In this document: in pieces, positions 1-5,418 of the stretch | How the letters are laid out: each line of letters opens with the position of its first letter | Position numbering within the stretch: position 1 is the first letter of the stretch | From: CAZIRO01 sp964541595 | Lineage (GTDB): Bacteria > Acidobacteriota > HRBIN11 | DNA length: 5,418 nt | Reading direction: 5' to 3' | Assembly (NCBI GenBank): GCA_964541595.1 | Contig: CAZIRO010000182.1 | Span: forward strand, 1 to 5,418 | Program-made: the position numbers and the translations under genes | The notes under the pieces: model-generated | The model's input: only the letters and a program-made list of their open reading frames with translations | What the model was told of the DNA's origin: nothing | Databases searched by the model: none

Positions 1-16
1 CCGGATGGCCATCCGG
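1..16. repeat. 16-bp perfect palindrome at left edge
   Basis: The first 16 bases, CCGGATGGCCATCCGG, equal their own reverse complement. The palindrome may continue beyond the window edge, which cannot be seen. It overlaps the first ATG of the upstream small gene, so it could be simply coding sequence, or an operator or hairpin over the start of that gene. A related 14-bp palindrome with the same CCGG...TGGCCA...CCGG layout lies near the right end of the window. The symmetry is directly visible; any function is a guess. Confidence 0.5.
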
Positions 17-373
17 GTCAACGGTCCGTGGATCTGCGGTGAAACACGCATCCGGCGCTGGGTCGGGTTTCAGCCCAAACGGCATCACCTCGGCGTGTTA
101 CACGCCCTGTGCCTTCTCCCCGACCGCACGATCGAACCGATGTGGTATCTGCTCGGCTGGGACTACTCCCGAACACGCCAGCGGTTGATCCCGATGCCCC
201 TGCGGGACATCCGCCGTGAATTACGGGCGATGCTGCAAATTCGTCCGGAAATGACGCTCCGCCAGATGCAACACTTTATACAGCAGCAGTTCAATGTACA
301 CCTCTCGATACCCACGCTGTCCCGACTGCGAAAGTCTCTGCGCGAGGGAGAAAATGTCCATCGCACGCCGTGA
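5..373 (+). CDS. Hypothetical small protein with C-terminal HTH-like helices
   Basis: I do not recognise this 122-residue protein. The first ATG is at position 5, but the frame is open back to the window edge, so the true start may lie outside and the protein may be longer. It is basic and rich in Arg, His and Trp. Residues about 82-113 look like a helix-turn-helix: a helix around TLRQMQHFIQQQF, a short turn, then a helix around IPTLSRLRKSLR. The layout recalls the helix pairs of IS630/Tc1-type transposase N-termini, but there is no DDE catalytic domain after it, and the likeness may be only general. Its last 20 nt overlap the start of the acyl-CoA dehydrogenase gene, which has its ribosome site inside this gene. 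That tight overlap with a well-supported gene on the same strand is the best evidence that it is real and co-transcribed. DNA binding is an inference from the helices only. Confidence 0.5.
   Translation: MAIRVNGPWICGETRIRRWVGFQPKRHHLGVLHALCLLPDRTIEPMWYLLGWDYSRTRQRLIPMPLRDIRRELRAMLQIRPEMTLRQMQHFIQQQFNVHLSIPTLSRLRKSLREGENVHRTP
344..350 (+). promoter_or_regulatory. Ribosome binding site deciding the acyl-CoA dehydrogenase start
   Basis: The purine run GAGGGAG lies 3 nt before the ATG at 354, with its GAGG core 6 nt upstream. It matches the Shine-Dalgarno consensus far better than anything before the earlier in-frame ATG at 294. It therefore favours the 504-residue protein over a form 20 residues longer, whose extra residues (MYTSRYPRCPDCESLCAREK) do not resemble the family. 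Confidence 0.7.
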
Positions 374-1868
374 ACGGATCGCACGTGATCCGGTAGACTG
401 GCTGATGCAAACGACCGGTGGGGACGACCGCGATCTGTTGACGACGTATGCGCACTGGTGGACGACCGTTGGCCGGGACATCTCGGATACGGTGGATCGA
501 TGGGGAACCCCGTGGTTGCAGGTATTCGATCCGCAGGGAGAGATCATCGATCGTGTCGTGTACCCCCCGGAATACCGCACGATGCTGGACATCGGATATC
601 AAACCGGTATCGTGTGGCGAACGTTTGCCACCCGATCGTTTCAACCGTTCGTGCGTCTCGGGTACGTGACCGCCTACTTCGATCCGGGGGTGTTCTGTCC
701 CTATACCGTCACGCTCGCGACGGCGCTGGCACTGCACAAATATGGACCGGAACCGGTCCGGAAACGATGGCTGAACGAACTGACCCGTACGGCCCCGCCG
801 TTCCGACAGGGGGCCACATGGATGACCGAGATCCGGGGCGGGTCCGATCTCGGATACGCCGTGGAAACCGTCGCCATACCCATCGACCCCGAGACGAACG
901 TATGGCGGCTGACCGGGTATAAATATTTTGCCAGCAATGTGGACGCCGATGCCGCGCTCGTCGCCGCCCGTCCGCAAAACGCACCATCGGGAATCCGCGG
1001 ACTGGCACTGTTTCTCGTACCGAGGTGGACGGATACGGGACAGTTGAATTACCGTATCCGTCGCATCAAAGATAAAATAGGCACCCGATCGGTGCCCACC
1101 GGAGAAGTCGAACTGATCGGGAGTGCGGCCCGGATGATCGGATCGCGACAACACGGGATTTACCTGATCCTGGAAACACTGAACCTCTCGCGCGTGGCCA
1201 ACAGTATCGCAAGTGTGGCATTGATGCACCGGTGTATGGTCGACGCCCTTGCATTTGCCGAACAGCGCCGCGCATTCGGTCGGCCGATTGTGGACCACCC
1301 CCTGATGCGGTCCCAGTTTCGTCAACGTCGACGCCAACTGCAATACGCATGGGCCCTGACATGGACGGCAGCCACCTGGTTGGATACACTCTGGAACGAG
1401 CGACCGCCGTATTCGGACCGTTACCATGCGTTTCGCCTGCTGACCCATCTGGCGAAGTTCTGGACGGCGGAACTGGCCGTACAAACGGCAAAATGGGTCA
1501 TGGAAGTGCATGGAGGTATCGGTGTGCTCCGTGAGTTCGGCGTCGAACGCTGGTTACGCGAAGCGATGATCCTCCCCATATGGGAAGGTACGCCGCATCG
1601 GCAGATGCTGGATGGTCTGGAAGCGATGGTCCGAAAACGGGCACACGTTGCCCTTCTGGAAACACTGTGTCCCGGGGACGCGCCGCGGGAGTGGCACGCG
1701 TGGATCGCACGCATCGATCGGTTTCTCACACAGTCGCCGTCCATGCGGGAAACCCGGATCGAGCGCCTGTTCCGACGCATGGCCGAATGGCTGGGACGCC
1801 GTCTCTGGGAACACATGCAACGCCACCGGATCCCGAGGAGAAGCCCAACGCAACCGCACGGGGATTGA
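354..1868 (+). CDS. AidB-like acyl-CoA dehydrogenase family protein
   Basis: A 504-residue FAD-dependent acyl-CoA dehydrogenase homologue, predicted to oxidise an acyl-CoA at the alpha-beta bond and pass electrons to ETF. The substrate cannot be told. Visible landmarks are an all-alpha N-terminal region (about 1-150), the WMTEIRGGSDL block at 156-166 that lies beside the flavin in this family, a beta middle region with GYKYFASNVDADAALVAAR and LALFLVPR, and a C-terminal helical domain with QRRAFGRPI (304-312) and VHGGIG (385-390). The IWEGT motif at 409-413 gives E411, in the position of the catalytic glutamate of the AidB/isovaleryl-CoA dehydrogenase branch. The GGSD block, the DTGQLNYRIRRIKDKIGTRS stretch and IWEGT resemble E. 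coli AidB more than fatty-acid beta-oxidation enzymes. The tail after about residue 430 is strongly basic and Arg-rich. No signal peptide or membrane segment is seen, so it is probably cytoplasmic. It ends 4 nt before aroA. Family assignment is firm; an AidB-type role is not proven. Confidence 0.88.
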   Translation: MSIARRERIARDPVDWLMQTTGGDDRDLLTTYAHWWTTVGRDISDTVDRWGTPWLQVFDPQGEIIDRVVYPPEYRTMLDIGYQTGIVWRTFATRSFQPFVRLGYVTAYFDPGVFCPYTVTLATALALHKYGPEPVRKRWLNELTRTAPPFRQGATWMTEIRGGSDLGYAVETVAIPIDPETNVWRLTGYKYFASNVDADAALVAARPQNAPSGIRGLALFLVPRWTDTGQLNYRIRRIKDKIGTRSVPTGEVELIGSAARMIGSRQHGIYLILETLNLSRVANSIASVALMHRCMVDALAFAEQRRAFGRPIVDHPLMRSQFRQRRRQLQYAWALTWTAATWLDTLWNERPPYSDRYHAFRLLTHLAKFWTAELAVQTAKWVMEVHGGIGVLREFGVERWLREAMILPIWEGTPHRQMLDGLEAMVRKRAHVALLETLCPGDAPREWHAWIARIDRFLTQSPSMRETRIERLFRRMAEWLGRRLWEHMQRHRIPRRSPTQPHGD

Positions 1869-1872
1869 CTGG

Positions 1873-3162
1873 ATGGATGTACAGGTCACACCCGTCCACG
1901 GTCTACAGGGGCAGATCCGCGTGCCCGGGGATAAGTCCATCGCCCACCGGGCACTGATGCTGAACGGTATCGCCTACGGTACGGCCCGAATCTGGGACGT
2001 TCCCGAGGGACGCGACGTGCAATCGACCATCCGGTGTCTGCGGCATCTCGGCGTGCATATTGAAGTAAAAGGCCGTACGGTCGTCATCGAAGGGCGAGGG
2101 CCATCCGGCTGGCGCTCGCCCACACACCCCCTGGACTGCGGCAACTCGGGAACGACGATGCGTTTGCTCGCCGGATTACTCGCCGGTCAGCCTCTGCACG
2201 TGACACTCACCGGCGATGCCTCGCTGTGCCGCCGCCCGATGCGTCGCATCATCGAGCCGCTCACCCGAATGGGCGCGGACATCACGAGTACGGACGGTGA
2301 ACACCCGCCATTGACGATCCGCGGCCGGCCGCTGCATGGCATTCACTATACCCTGCCGATCGCCAGTGCGCAGGTGAAATCGTGTATCCTGTTCGCCGGC
2401 CTGTTTGCCGATGGGGTGACCGTGGTGCATGAACCCATTCCCAGCCGCGACCACTCTGAACGGATGCTCCAGTGTATGGGCGCCCGCATCAACTGGGAAG
2501 CCACACGAATCGTCATTCAGCAGAGCCCCCGCCTGACAGCCTGGACCGGTCGGATTCCGGGAGATATCTCATCGGCCGCATACTGGATCGCTGCTGCAAC
2601 GCTCGTGCCCGGGAGCGTACTGCGTATTGACCACGTGGGCTGGAACCCGACGAGGACCGGATTCGTGGAAATCCTGCAACAGATGGGTGGAGATATCGAA
2701 CTCCTGCACCTGACCGAAATGAACGGCGAACCCTGCGCGAATATCCTCGTGCGGTCGGCATCCCTCCGGGGAATCCGGATCGAGGGCACATGGGTGCCCC
2801 GGACGATCGACGAACTGCCGCTGCTGGCGGTGATCGCCACGCAGGCAGAGGGTACGACGATCATCCGGGACGCAAGCGAACTGCGGGTGAAAGAGAGCGA
2901 TCGCATTCGCAGTACCGTGACCAATCTGCGACGCCTCGGTGCCCGCGTCGAAGAGTTGCCGGACGGCATGGTTATTGAGGGACCGACACCCCTGCGTGGC
3001 GGCGTCGTCGACGCATACGGAGATCACCGAATTGCCATGTCTTTTGCAATCGCGGGACTCATCGCCGACGCACCGGTGATCATTCAGGGTGCGGAATGGG
3101 CAGAAGTCTCCTACCCGGGGTTTTTTGATACACTGCGAGTACTGGCGCATGCGACACCATAA
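1873..3162 (+). CDS. aroA: 3-phosphoshikimate 1-carboxyvinyltransferase (EPSP synthase)
   Basis: The sixth enzyme of the shikimate pathway transfers enolpyruvyl from PEP to shikimate-3-phosphate, in the cytoplasm. The protein has 429 residues, normal for the family, and is complete. Active-site landmarks fall almost exactly at E. coli numbers: K21-S22 and R26 in VPGDKSIAHRA, G90-N-S-G-T-T-M-R97 (the PEP loop), D313 in DELPLLA, K340-E341 and R344 in RVKESDR, and D384-H-R386 in YGDHRIAMSF. All four class II signatures are present: GDK (19-21), SAQVK (165-169), RDHSE (192-196) and NPTR (258-261). Class II enzymes, such as those of Bacillus and Agrobacterium CP4, are often less sensitive to glyphosate, but here the residue matching E. 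coli G96 is still Gly (G93), not the Ala of CP4. The start at 1873 gives the usual family N-terminus; the ribosome site is weak (GGGG 9 nt upstream), consistent with coupling to the preceding gene, which stops 4 nt before. The 3' end overlaps aroE by 14 nt. Confidence 0.97.
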   Translation: MDVQVTPVHGLQGQIRVPGDKSIAHRALMLNGIAYGTARIWDVPEGRDVQSTIRCLRHLGVHIEVKGRTVVIEGRGPSGWRSPTHPLDCGNSGTTMRLLAGLLAGQPLHVTLTGDASLCRRPMRRIIEPLTRMGADITSTDGEHPPLTIRGRPLHGIHYTLPIASAQVKSCILFAGLFADGVTVVHEPIPSRDHSERMLQCMGARINWEATRIVIQQSPRLTAWTGRIPGDISSAAYWIAAATLVPGSVLRIDHVGWNPTRTGFVEILQQMGGDIELLHLTEMNGEPCANILVRSASLRGIRIEGTWVPRTIDELPLLAVIATQAEGTTIIRDASELRVKESDRIRSTVTNLRRLGARVEELPDGMVIEGPTPLRGGVVDAYGDHRIAMSFAIAGLIADAPVIIQGAEWAEVSYPGFFDTLRVLAHATP

Positions 3163-4033
3163 TCCAACCGTTCACCTGCTGGGCCTGATCGGACATCCGA
3201 TCGGCCATTCGGTCTCCCCGGAGATGCATAACTTCTGGTGTGAACGTCTGCAGGTGCCGTACCGATACATGGCGTTTGACGTTGCACCGCACCGCCTTTC
3301 CGGGGTCGTTCCGGCCATGCGGACGCTCCGAATCCGCGGATTCAACGTGACCATCCCGCATAAAGAAGCCATTGTGCCGTATCTGGACCGGTTGGAAGGT
3401 GCAGCCCGCATACTGCAGGCGGTGAACACCCTCGTGCACGAACTGGAGAGCGGTACAGTGATCGGATACAACACCGATCCATTCGGATTCACGGCCGCCC
3501 TGCAGTCTCACGGGATTCAACCGACAGGCGTCGCGATCGTGCTCGGTGCCGGGGGCGCAGCGTGTGCAGTGGTGTTTGCACTGCTGCAGTATCCCCTGGA
3601 GCGGATTATCGTCTTCAACCGGACCGTGCAGCGCGCCGTTCACCTCGTGGAACAACTGGCACCGCTGACACACAATACCGTCCTGGAAGCGTATGCATGG
3701 GATCCGGACCATATTGACCGCGCCATTCGCCGGGCAACGTTACTCGTTCATGCCACGCCGCTCGGGATGGTCCCGCACACTGAAGTCCTTCCCGTGCAAC
3801 CGGAGAGTCTGCACGATCAATTGACCGTGATTGACCTGATCTACAATCCACCCGAGACCGCACTTCTGCGCGCGGCCCGGCTGGCCGGTGCCCGGACCCT
3901 GAACGGTCTGGATATGCTCATTTTCCAGGGCGCGCGTGCGTTTGAACTGTGGACCGGTGTCCGCATCTCGATGGAACTGATCGAAACCACTCGAAAGATG
4001 CTGCAAACGCGGCTGTCCTCCGGGCCGCACTGA
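3149..4033 (+). CDS. aroE: Shikimate dehydrogenase (NADP+)
   Basis: Reduces 3-dehydroshikimate to shikimate, the fourth pathway step, in the cytoplasm. It has 294 residues, slightly longer than the usual 270-290. The N-terminal substrate domain shows GHSVSPEMHN with shikimate-binding S21 and S23, FNVTIPHKEA with catalytic K72, N93 in AVNTL, and D110 of the Lys-Asp pair in GYNTDPFGF. The Rossmann domain has the GAGGAA turn (133-138) and NRTVQRA (157-163), the N-R-T/S loop that binds the NADPH 2'-phosphate and marks AroE rather than NAD-using YdiB. Then come HATPLGM and the C-terminal LNGLDMLIFQGARAFELWTG block. I chose the ATG at 3149 because translation from it gives the family N-terminus (LLGLIGHPIGHS) after a short leader. 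The earlier in-frame ATG at 3089 would lie deep in aroA. No clear ribosome site precedes 3149, so translation is probably coupled to aroA, whose stop lies 14 nt inside this gene. It is the last gene of the + strand operon. Confidence 0.96.
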   Translation: MRHHNPTVHLLGLIGHPIGHSVSPEMHNFWCERLQVPYRYMAFDVAPHRLSGVVPAMRTLRIRGFNVTIPHKEAIVPYLDRLEGAARILQAVNTLVHELESGTVIGYNTDPFGFTAALQSHGIQPTGVAIVLGAGGAACAVVFALLQYPLERIIVFNRTVQRAVHLVEQLAPLTHNTVLEAYAWDPDHIDRAIRRATLLVHATPLGMVPHTEVLPVQPESLHDQLTVIDLIYNPPETALLRAARLAGARTLNGLDMLIFQGARAFELWTGVRISMELIETTRKMLQTRLSSGPH

Positions 4034-4056
4034 CGGCTACACGTGGGGAGATCCCC
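4034..4056. other. Convergent aroE/aroC gap with no clear terminator
   Basis: Only 23 nt separate the stop codons of the two opposed genes. The gap holds GGGG-AGAT-CCCC, a 4-bp stem with a 4-nt loop, without a run of T on either side. That is too weak to call an intrinsic terminator. Transcription from each side must therefore stop by another means (for example Rho) or run into the opposite gene, giving antisense overlap. Confidence 0.5.
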
Positions 4057-5232
4057 CTATCCGCAGCGCACCCGTTCCCGCCACTGTTCCACCCGGGAGA
4101 CGAGTTCGTCCACGGAATCCCCGCCAAACTTTTCCAGCAGGGCGTCCGTCAGGGTCAACGCCAGCATGGCTTCACCGACAATCGACGCGGCGGGTACAGC
4201 GCACACATCGGACCGTTCACGATGGGCTTTCGCCGGTGTTTTCGTACGGATATTGACCGACCGCAGCGGTTGCATCAACGTCGACAGCGGCTTCATGGCA
4301 ACGCGCACGACGATCGGTGCCCCGTTGCTCACTCCCCCTTCGATCCCTCCAGCGCGATTGGAGGACCGGTAGTATCCCCGCGCCGGTGTATGAAAAATCT
4401 CGTCCTGCACCTCCGATCCCCATCGACGGGCGGTGTCGAATCCGCCGCCGATTTCCACACCTTTCATGGCCTGGATACTCATCATGGCCATTGCAATGCG
4501 TGCGTCCAGTCGGCGGTCCCAGTGGACGTAACTCCCCAGTCCCACCGGTACACCAAAAGCGATGACTTCAAACACCCCACCGACCGTATCTCCGCGCGAG
4601 CGTCCCGCATCGATCCGGTCCACCATTGTCTTTTCGGCATCCGGATCCAGACACCGGACCGGCGACGCATCCGCACGTGCATTAATGGTGGATGCATCCC
4701 ATCCGTTCTGTACCGGGTCCACCCGGGCGCGCACGTTGTGAATTTGAATGACATGGCTGGCGATCGTGATCCCGCAGGTTGCGAGGAGTTGTTTGGCAAT
4801 GGCGCCCAGGGCTACCCGCATGGCGGTTTCCCGTGCGCTCGAACGCTCGATGACGTCGCGCAGATCCGTATGACCGTATTTCAGGATACCCACGAGATCG
4901 GCATGACCGGGTCGCGGCACCGTTGCGGGGGATACGTGCTCCGAAGGGTGTAAGGGGTCCATGACCTCCTGCCAGTTGACCCAGTCCCGATTCTCGATCA
5001 TGACGGCGATCGGTCCGCCCAGCGTGCGCCCCCAGCGGAGTCCACCGATAAACCGGACGGTATCCCGCTCAATCTGCATGCGTCCGCCCCGACCGTGTCC
5101 GTGTTGACGACGGCGCAATTCCCGGTCAATCTGCGCGGGATCGATCTGCAGACCGGCGGGAATTCCCTCCAGAATGCCGATCAGTGCCGGACCATGAGAT
5201 TCTCCCGCTGTGAAAAACCGTACACGTCCCAT
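4057..5232 (-). CDS. aroC: Chorismate synthase
   Basis: Catalyses the last common step, anti-1,4-elimination of phosphate from EPSP to give chorismate, using reduced FMN as a catalytic cofactor. The protein has 391 residues, within the usual 350-400. Landmarks are TAGESHGPAL with H13, RRRQHGHGRGGRM (40-52) with the Arg and Gly residues that bind FMN and phosphate, PRPGHADLVG with H110 (second conserved His), ERSSARETAMR (129-139), GGIEGGVSNG (295-304), and RSDVCAVPAA (340-349) with D342. No NADPH:FMN reductase domain is attached, so this looks like the usual bacterial monofunctional form that needs reduced flavin from elsewhere. I chose the ATG at 5232 rather than the in-frame GTG at 5250, because AGAGG sits 6 nt before the ATG and MGRVRFFTAGESHG is the normal family N-terminus. 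The GTG has an AGGA only 2 nt away. The gene has its own promoter region and points at the aroA-aroE operon from the other side. Confidence 0.97.
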   Translation of the reverse strand: MGRVRFFTAGESHGPALIGILEGIPAGLQIDPAQIDRELRRRQHGHGRGGRMQIERDTVRFIGGLRWGRTLGGPIAVMIENRDWVNWQEVMDPLHPSEHVSPATVPRPGHADLVGILKYGHTDLRDVIERSSARETAMRVALGAIAKQLLATCGITIASHVIQIHNVRARVDPVQNGWDASTINARADASPVRCLDPDAEKTMVDRIDAGRSRGDTVGGVFEVIAFGVPVGLGSYVHWDRRLDARIAMAMMSIQAMKGVEIGGGFDTARRWGSEVQDEIFHTPARGYYRSSNRAGGIEGGVSNGAPIVVRVAMKPLSTLMQPLRSVNIRTKTPAKAHRERSDVCAVPAASIVGEAMLALTLTDALLEKFGGDSVDELVSRVEQWRERVRCG

Positions 5233-5237
5233 ATCTA

Positions 5238-5244
5238 TCCTCTT
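5238..5244 (-). promoter_or_regulatory. aroC: Ribosome binding site deciding the aroC start
   Basis: On the - strand the sequence AAGAGGA ends 5 nt before the ATG at 5232, with its AGAGG core 6 nt away. This is good Shine-Dalgarno spacing, and it lies inside the coding region that would result from the upstream GTG at 5250, arguing against that GTG. Confidence 0.65.
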
Positions 5245-5263
5245 GAGCACGATCCTGCGATAC

Positions 5264-5330
5264 TCCCATTTTCCGTATCCGGACCGTGGAAGGCAATTGA
5301 TAGAACCTGAGATCGGGACGGGAAATGGGA
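5264..5330. repeat. 13-bp inverted repeat in the aroC leader
   Basis: Left arm TCCCATTTTCCGT (5264-5276) and right arm ACGGGAAATGGGA (5318-5330) are complementary at 12 of 13 positions, with a 41-nt spacer. The only mismatch (T5272 against G5322) is a G-U wobble in + strand RNA and a C-A mismatch in aroC-sense RNA. Arm centres are 54 bp apart, close to five helical turns. The left arm covers the -10 box of the candidate aroC promoter. It could be a paired operator for a looping regulator, two facing copies of a promoter element, or a leader hairpin. The symmetry is directly visible; the role is inference. Confidence 0.55.
5268..5296 (-). promoter_or_regulatory. Candidate sigma-70-type promoter for aroC
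   Basis: Reading the - strand, TTGCCT (5296-5291) and GAAAAT (5273-5268) are separated by 17 nt. Each matches four of six consensus bases (TTGACA, TATAAT), including the A at position 2 and the T at position 6 of the -10 box. Transcription would start about 30 nt before the aroC start codon. It is the best match I found in this leader, but the score is modest and unsupported by anything except position and its overlap with the inverted repeat. Confidence 0.25.
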
Positions 5331-5337
5331 CATGCGC

Positions 5338-5373
5338 GCCACCGGATCCACCGGTGTGCCGGTGGCCACCGGT
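5338..5373. repeat. Cluster of CCACCGG/CCGGTGG units
   Basis: Three copies of CCACCGG begin at 5339, 5348 and 5366, and one inverted copy, CCGGTGG, at 5359. The direct copies are spaced 9 and 18 bp apart, a 9-bp register. They form a 7-bp stem with TGTG loop (5348-5365), an alternative 8-bp stem (5338-5345 with 5359-5366), and a 14-bp perfect palindrome, CCGGTGGCCACCGG (5359-5372). No T run follows on either strand, so it does not read as a standard intrinsic terminator. It may be a binding-site array, a structured leader, or the start of a divergent gene beyond the edge: + strand reading from an ATG at 5332 (GGGA 8 nt upstream) stays open to the window end and encodes a Gly/Thr/Val-rich peptide I do not recognise. 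Confidence 0.5.
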
Positions 5374-5418
5374 CTCCGGTCCCAGGTGGCAGGTGTCGGG
5401 TATTCAGGACGGGAGACG

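Noticed and set aside
294..353. Longer acyl-CoA dehydrogenase from the ATG at 294
   Set aside because: No ribosome site precedes it, the extra 20 residues do not fit the family, and it would overlap the upstream gene by 80 nt; the ATG at 354 has a strong ribosome site.
291..1511. Long - strand reading frame antisense to the acyl-CoA dehydrogenase
   Set aside because: Typical shadow frame in G+C-rich DNA; the + strand carries all the conserved motifs of a known family.
4011..4030. GCGGC/GCCGC hairpin at the end of aroE as a terminator
   Set aside because: It has a 5-bp stem and a 10-nt loop within coding sequence, with no T run after it.
3949..4953. Long + strand reading frame antisense to aroC
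   Set aside because: It mirrors the coding frame of a clear chorismate synthase, and its translation is a His/Arg/Pro-rich sequence with no family likeness.
5233..5250. GTG start for aroC at 5250
   Set aside because: It has poor ribosome-site spacing, and the ATG at 5232 has both a good AGAGG and the usual family N-terminus.
5348..5372. Strong G+C-rich hairpin as an intrinsic terminator for a gene beyond the right edge
   Set aside because: No T run follows the stem on either strand.
5377..5384. TGGGACCG on the - strand upstream of aroC, resembling the T-box core TGGNACCG
   Set aside because: Only the 8-nt core agrees; the preceding AGGG and following CG of the T-box consensus are missing, no specifier stem or terminator with T run is seen, and such a match is easy by chance in G+C-rich DNA.
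5332..5418. Divergent + strand gene starting at ATG 5332
   Set aside because: Open to the window end with a weak GGGA upstream, but only 29 codons are visible, a second frame (ATG at 5325) is also open, and the peptide matches nothing I know. Not listed as a gene.

Overview
The window is a compact stretch of bacterial chromosome dominated by the late shikimate (chorismate) pathway. Four + strand genes are packed head to tail: a small unrecognised HTH-like gene (5-373, possibly truncated by the window edge), an AidB-like acyl-CoA dehydrogenase (354-1868), aroA for EPSP synthase (1873-3162) and aroE for shikimate dehydrogenase (3149-4033). Junctions are a 20-nt overlap, a 4-nt gap and a 14-nt overlap, so the four are very probably one transcript. 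On the - strand, aroC for chorismate synthase (4057-5232) runs towards them and ends 23 nt from the end of aroE. The remaining 186 bases (5233-5418) hold the aroC leader and promoter region, with an almost perfect 13-bp inverted repeat and a cluster of CCACCGG/CCGGTGG units.

Organism: by eye the DNA is about 60% G+C, and the proteins are rich in Arg and His and poor in Lys. AroA carries all four class II EPSP synthase signatures and its active-site loop resembles that of Bacillus. AroC belongs to the type with PRPGHADL and ERSSARET blocks common in Gram-positive bacteria and their neighbours. This suggests a moderately high-G+C Bacillota-like or Chloroflexota-like bacterium, but the genus cannot be fixed from this window.

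How the genes work together: AroE reduces 3-dehydroshikimate to shikimate. After shikimate kinase (not present here), AroA adds the enolpyruvyl group from PEP to give EPSP, and AroC removes phosphate to give chorismate, the precursor of Phe, Tyr, Trp, folate and quinones. The other pathway genes (DAHP synthase, aroB, aroD, aroK) are absent from the window. The acyl-CoA dehydrogenase has no evident role in this pathway although it is almost translationally coupled to aroA. That linkage, the unknown HTH-like gene before it and the dyad in the aroC leader are the least ordinary things here. I found no CRISPR array, tRNA, rRNA, complete insertion sequence or clear novel defence-type system.
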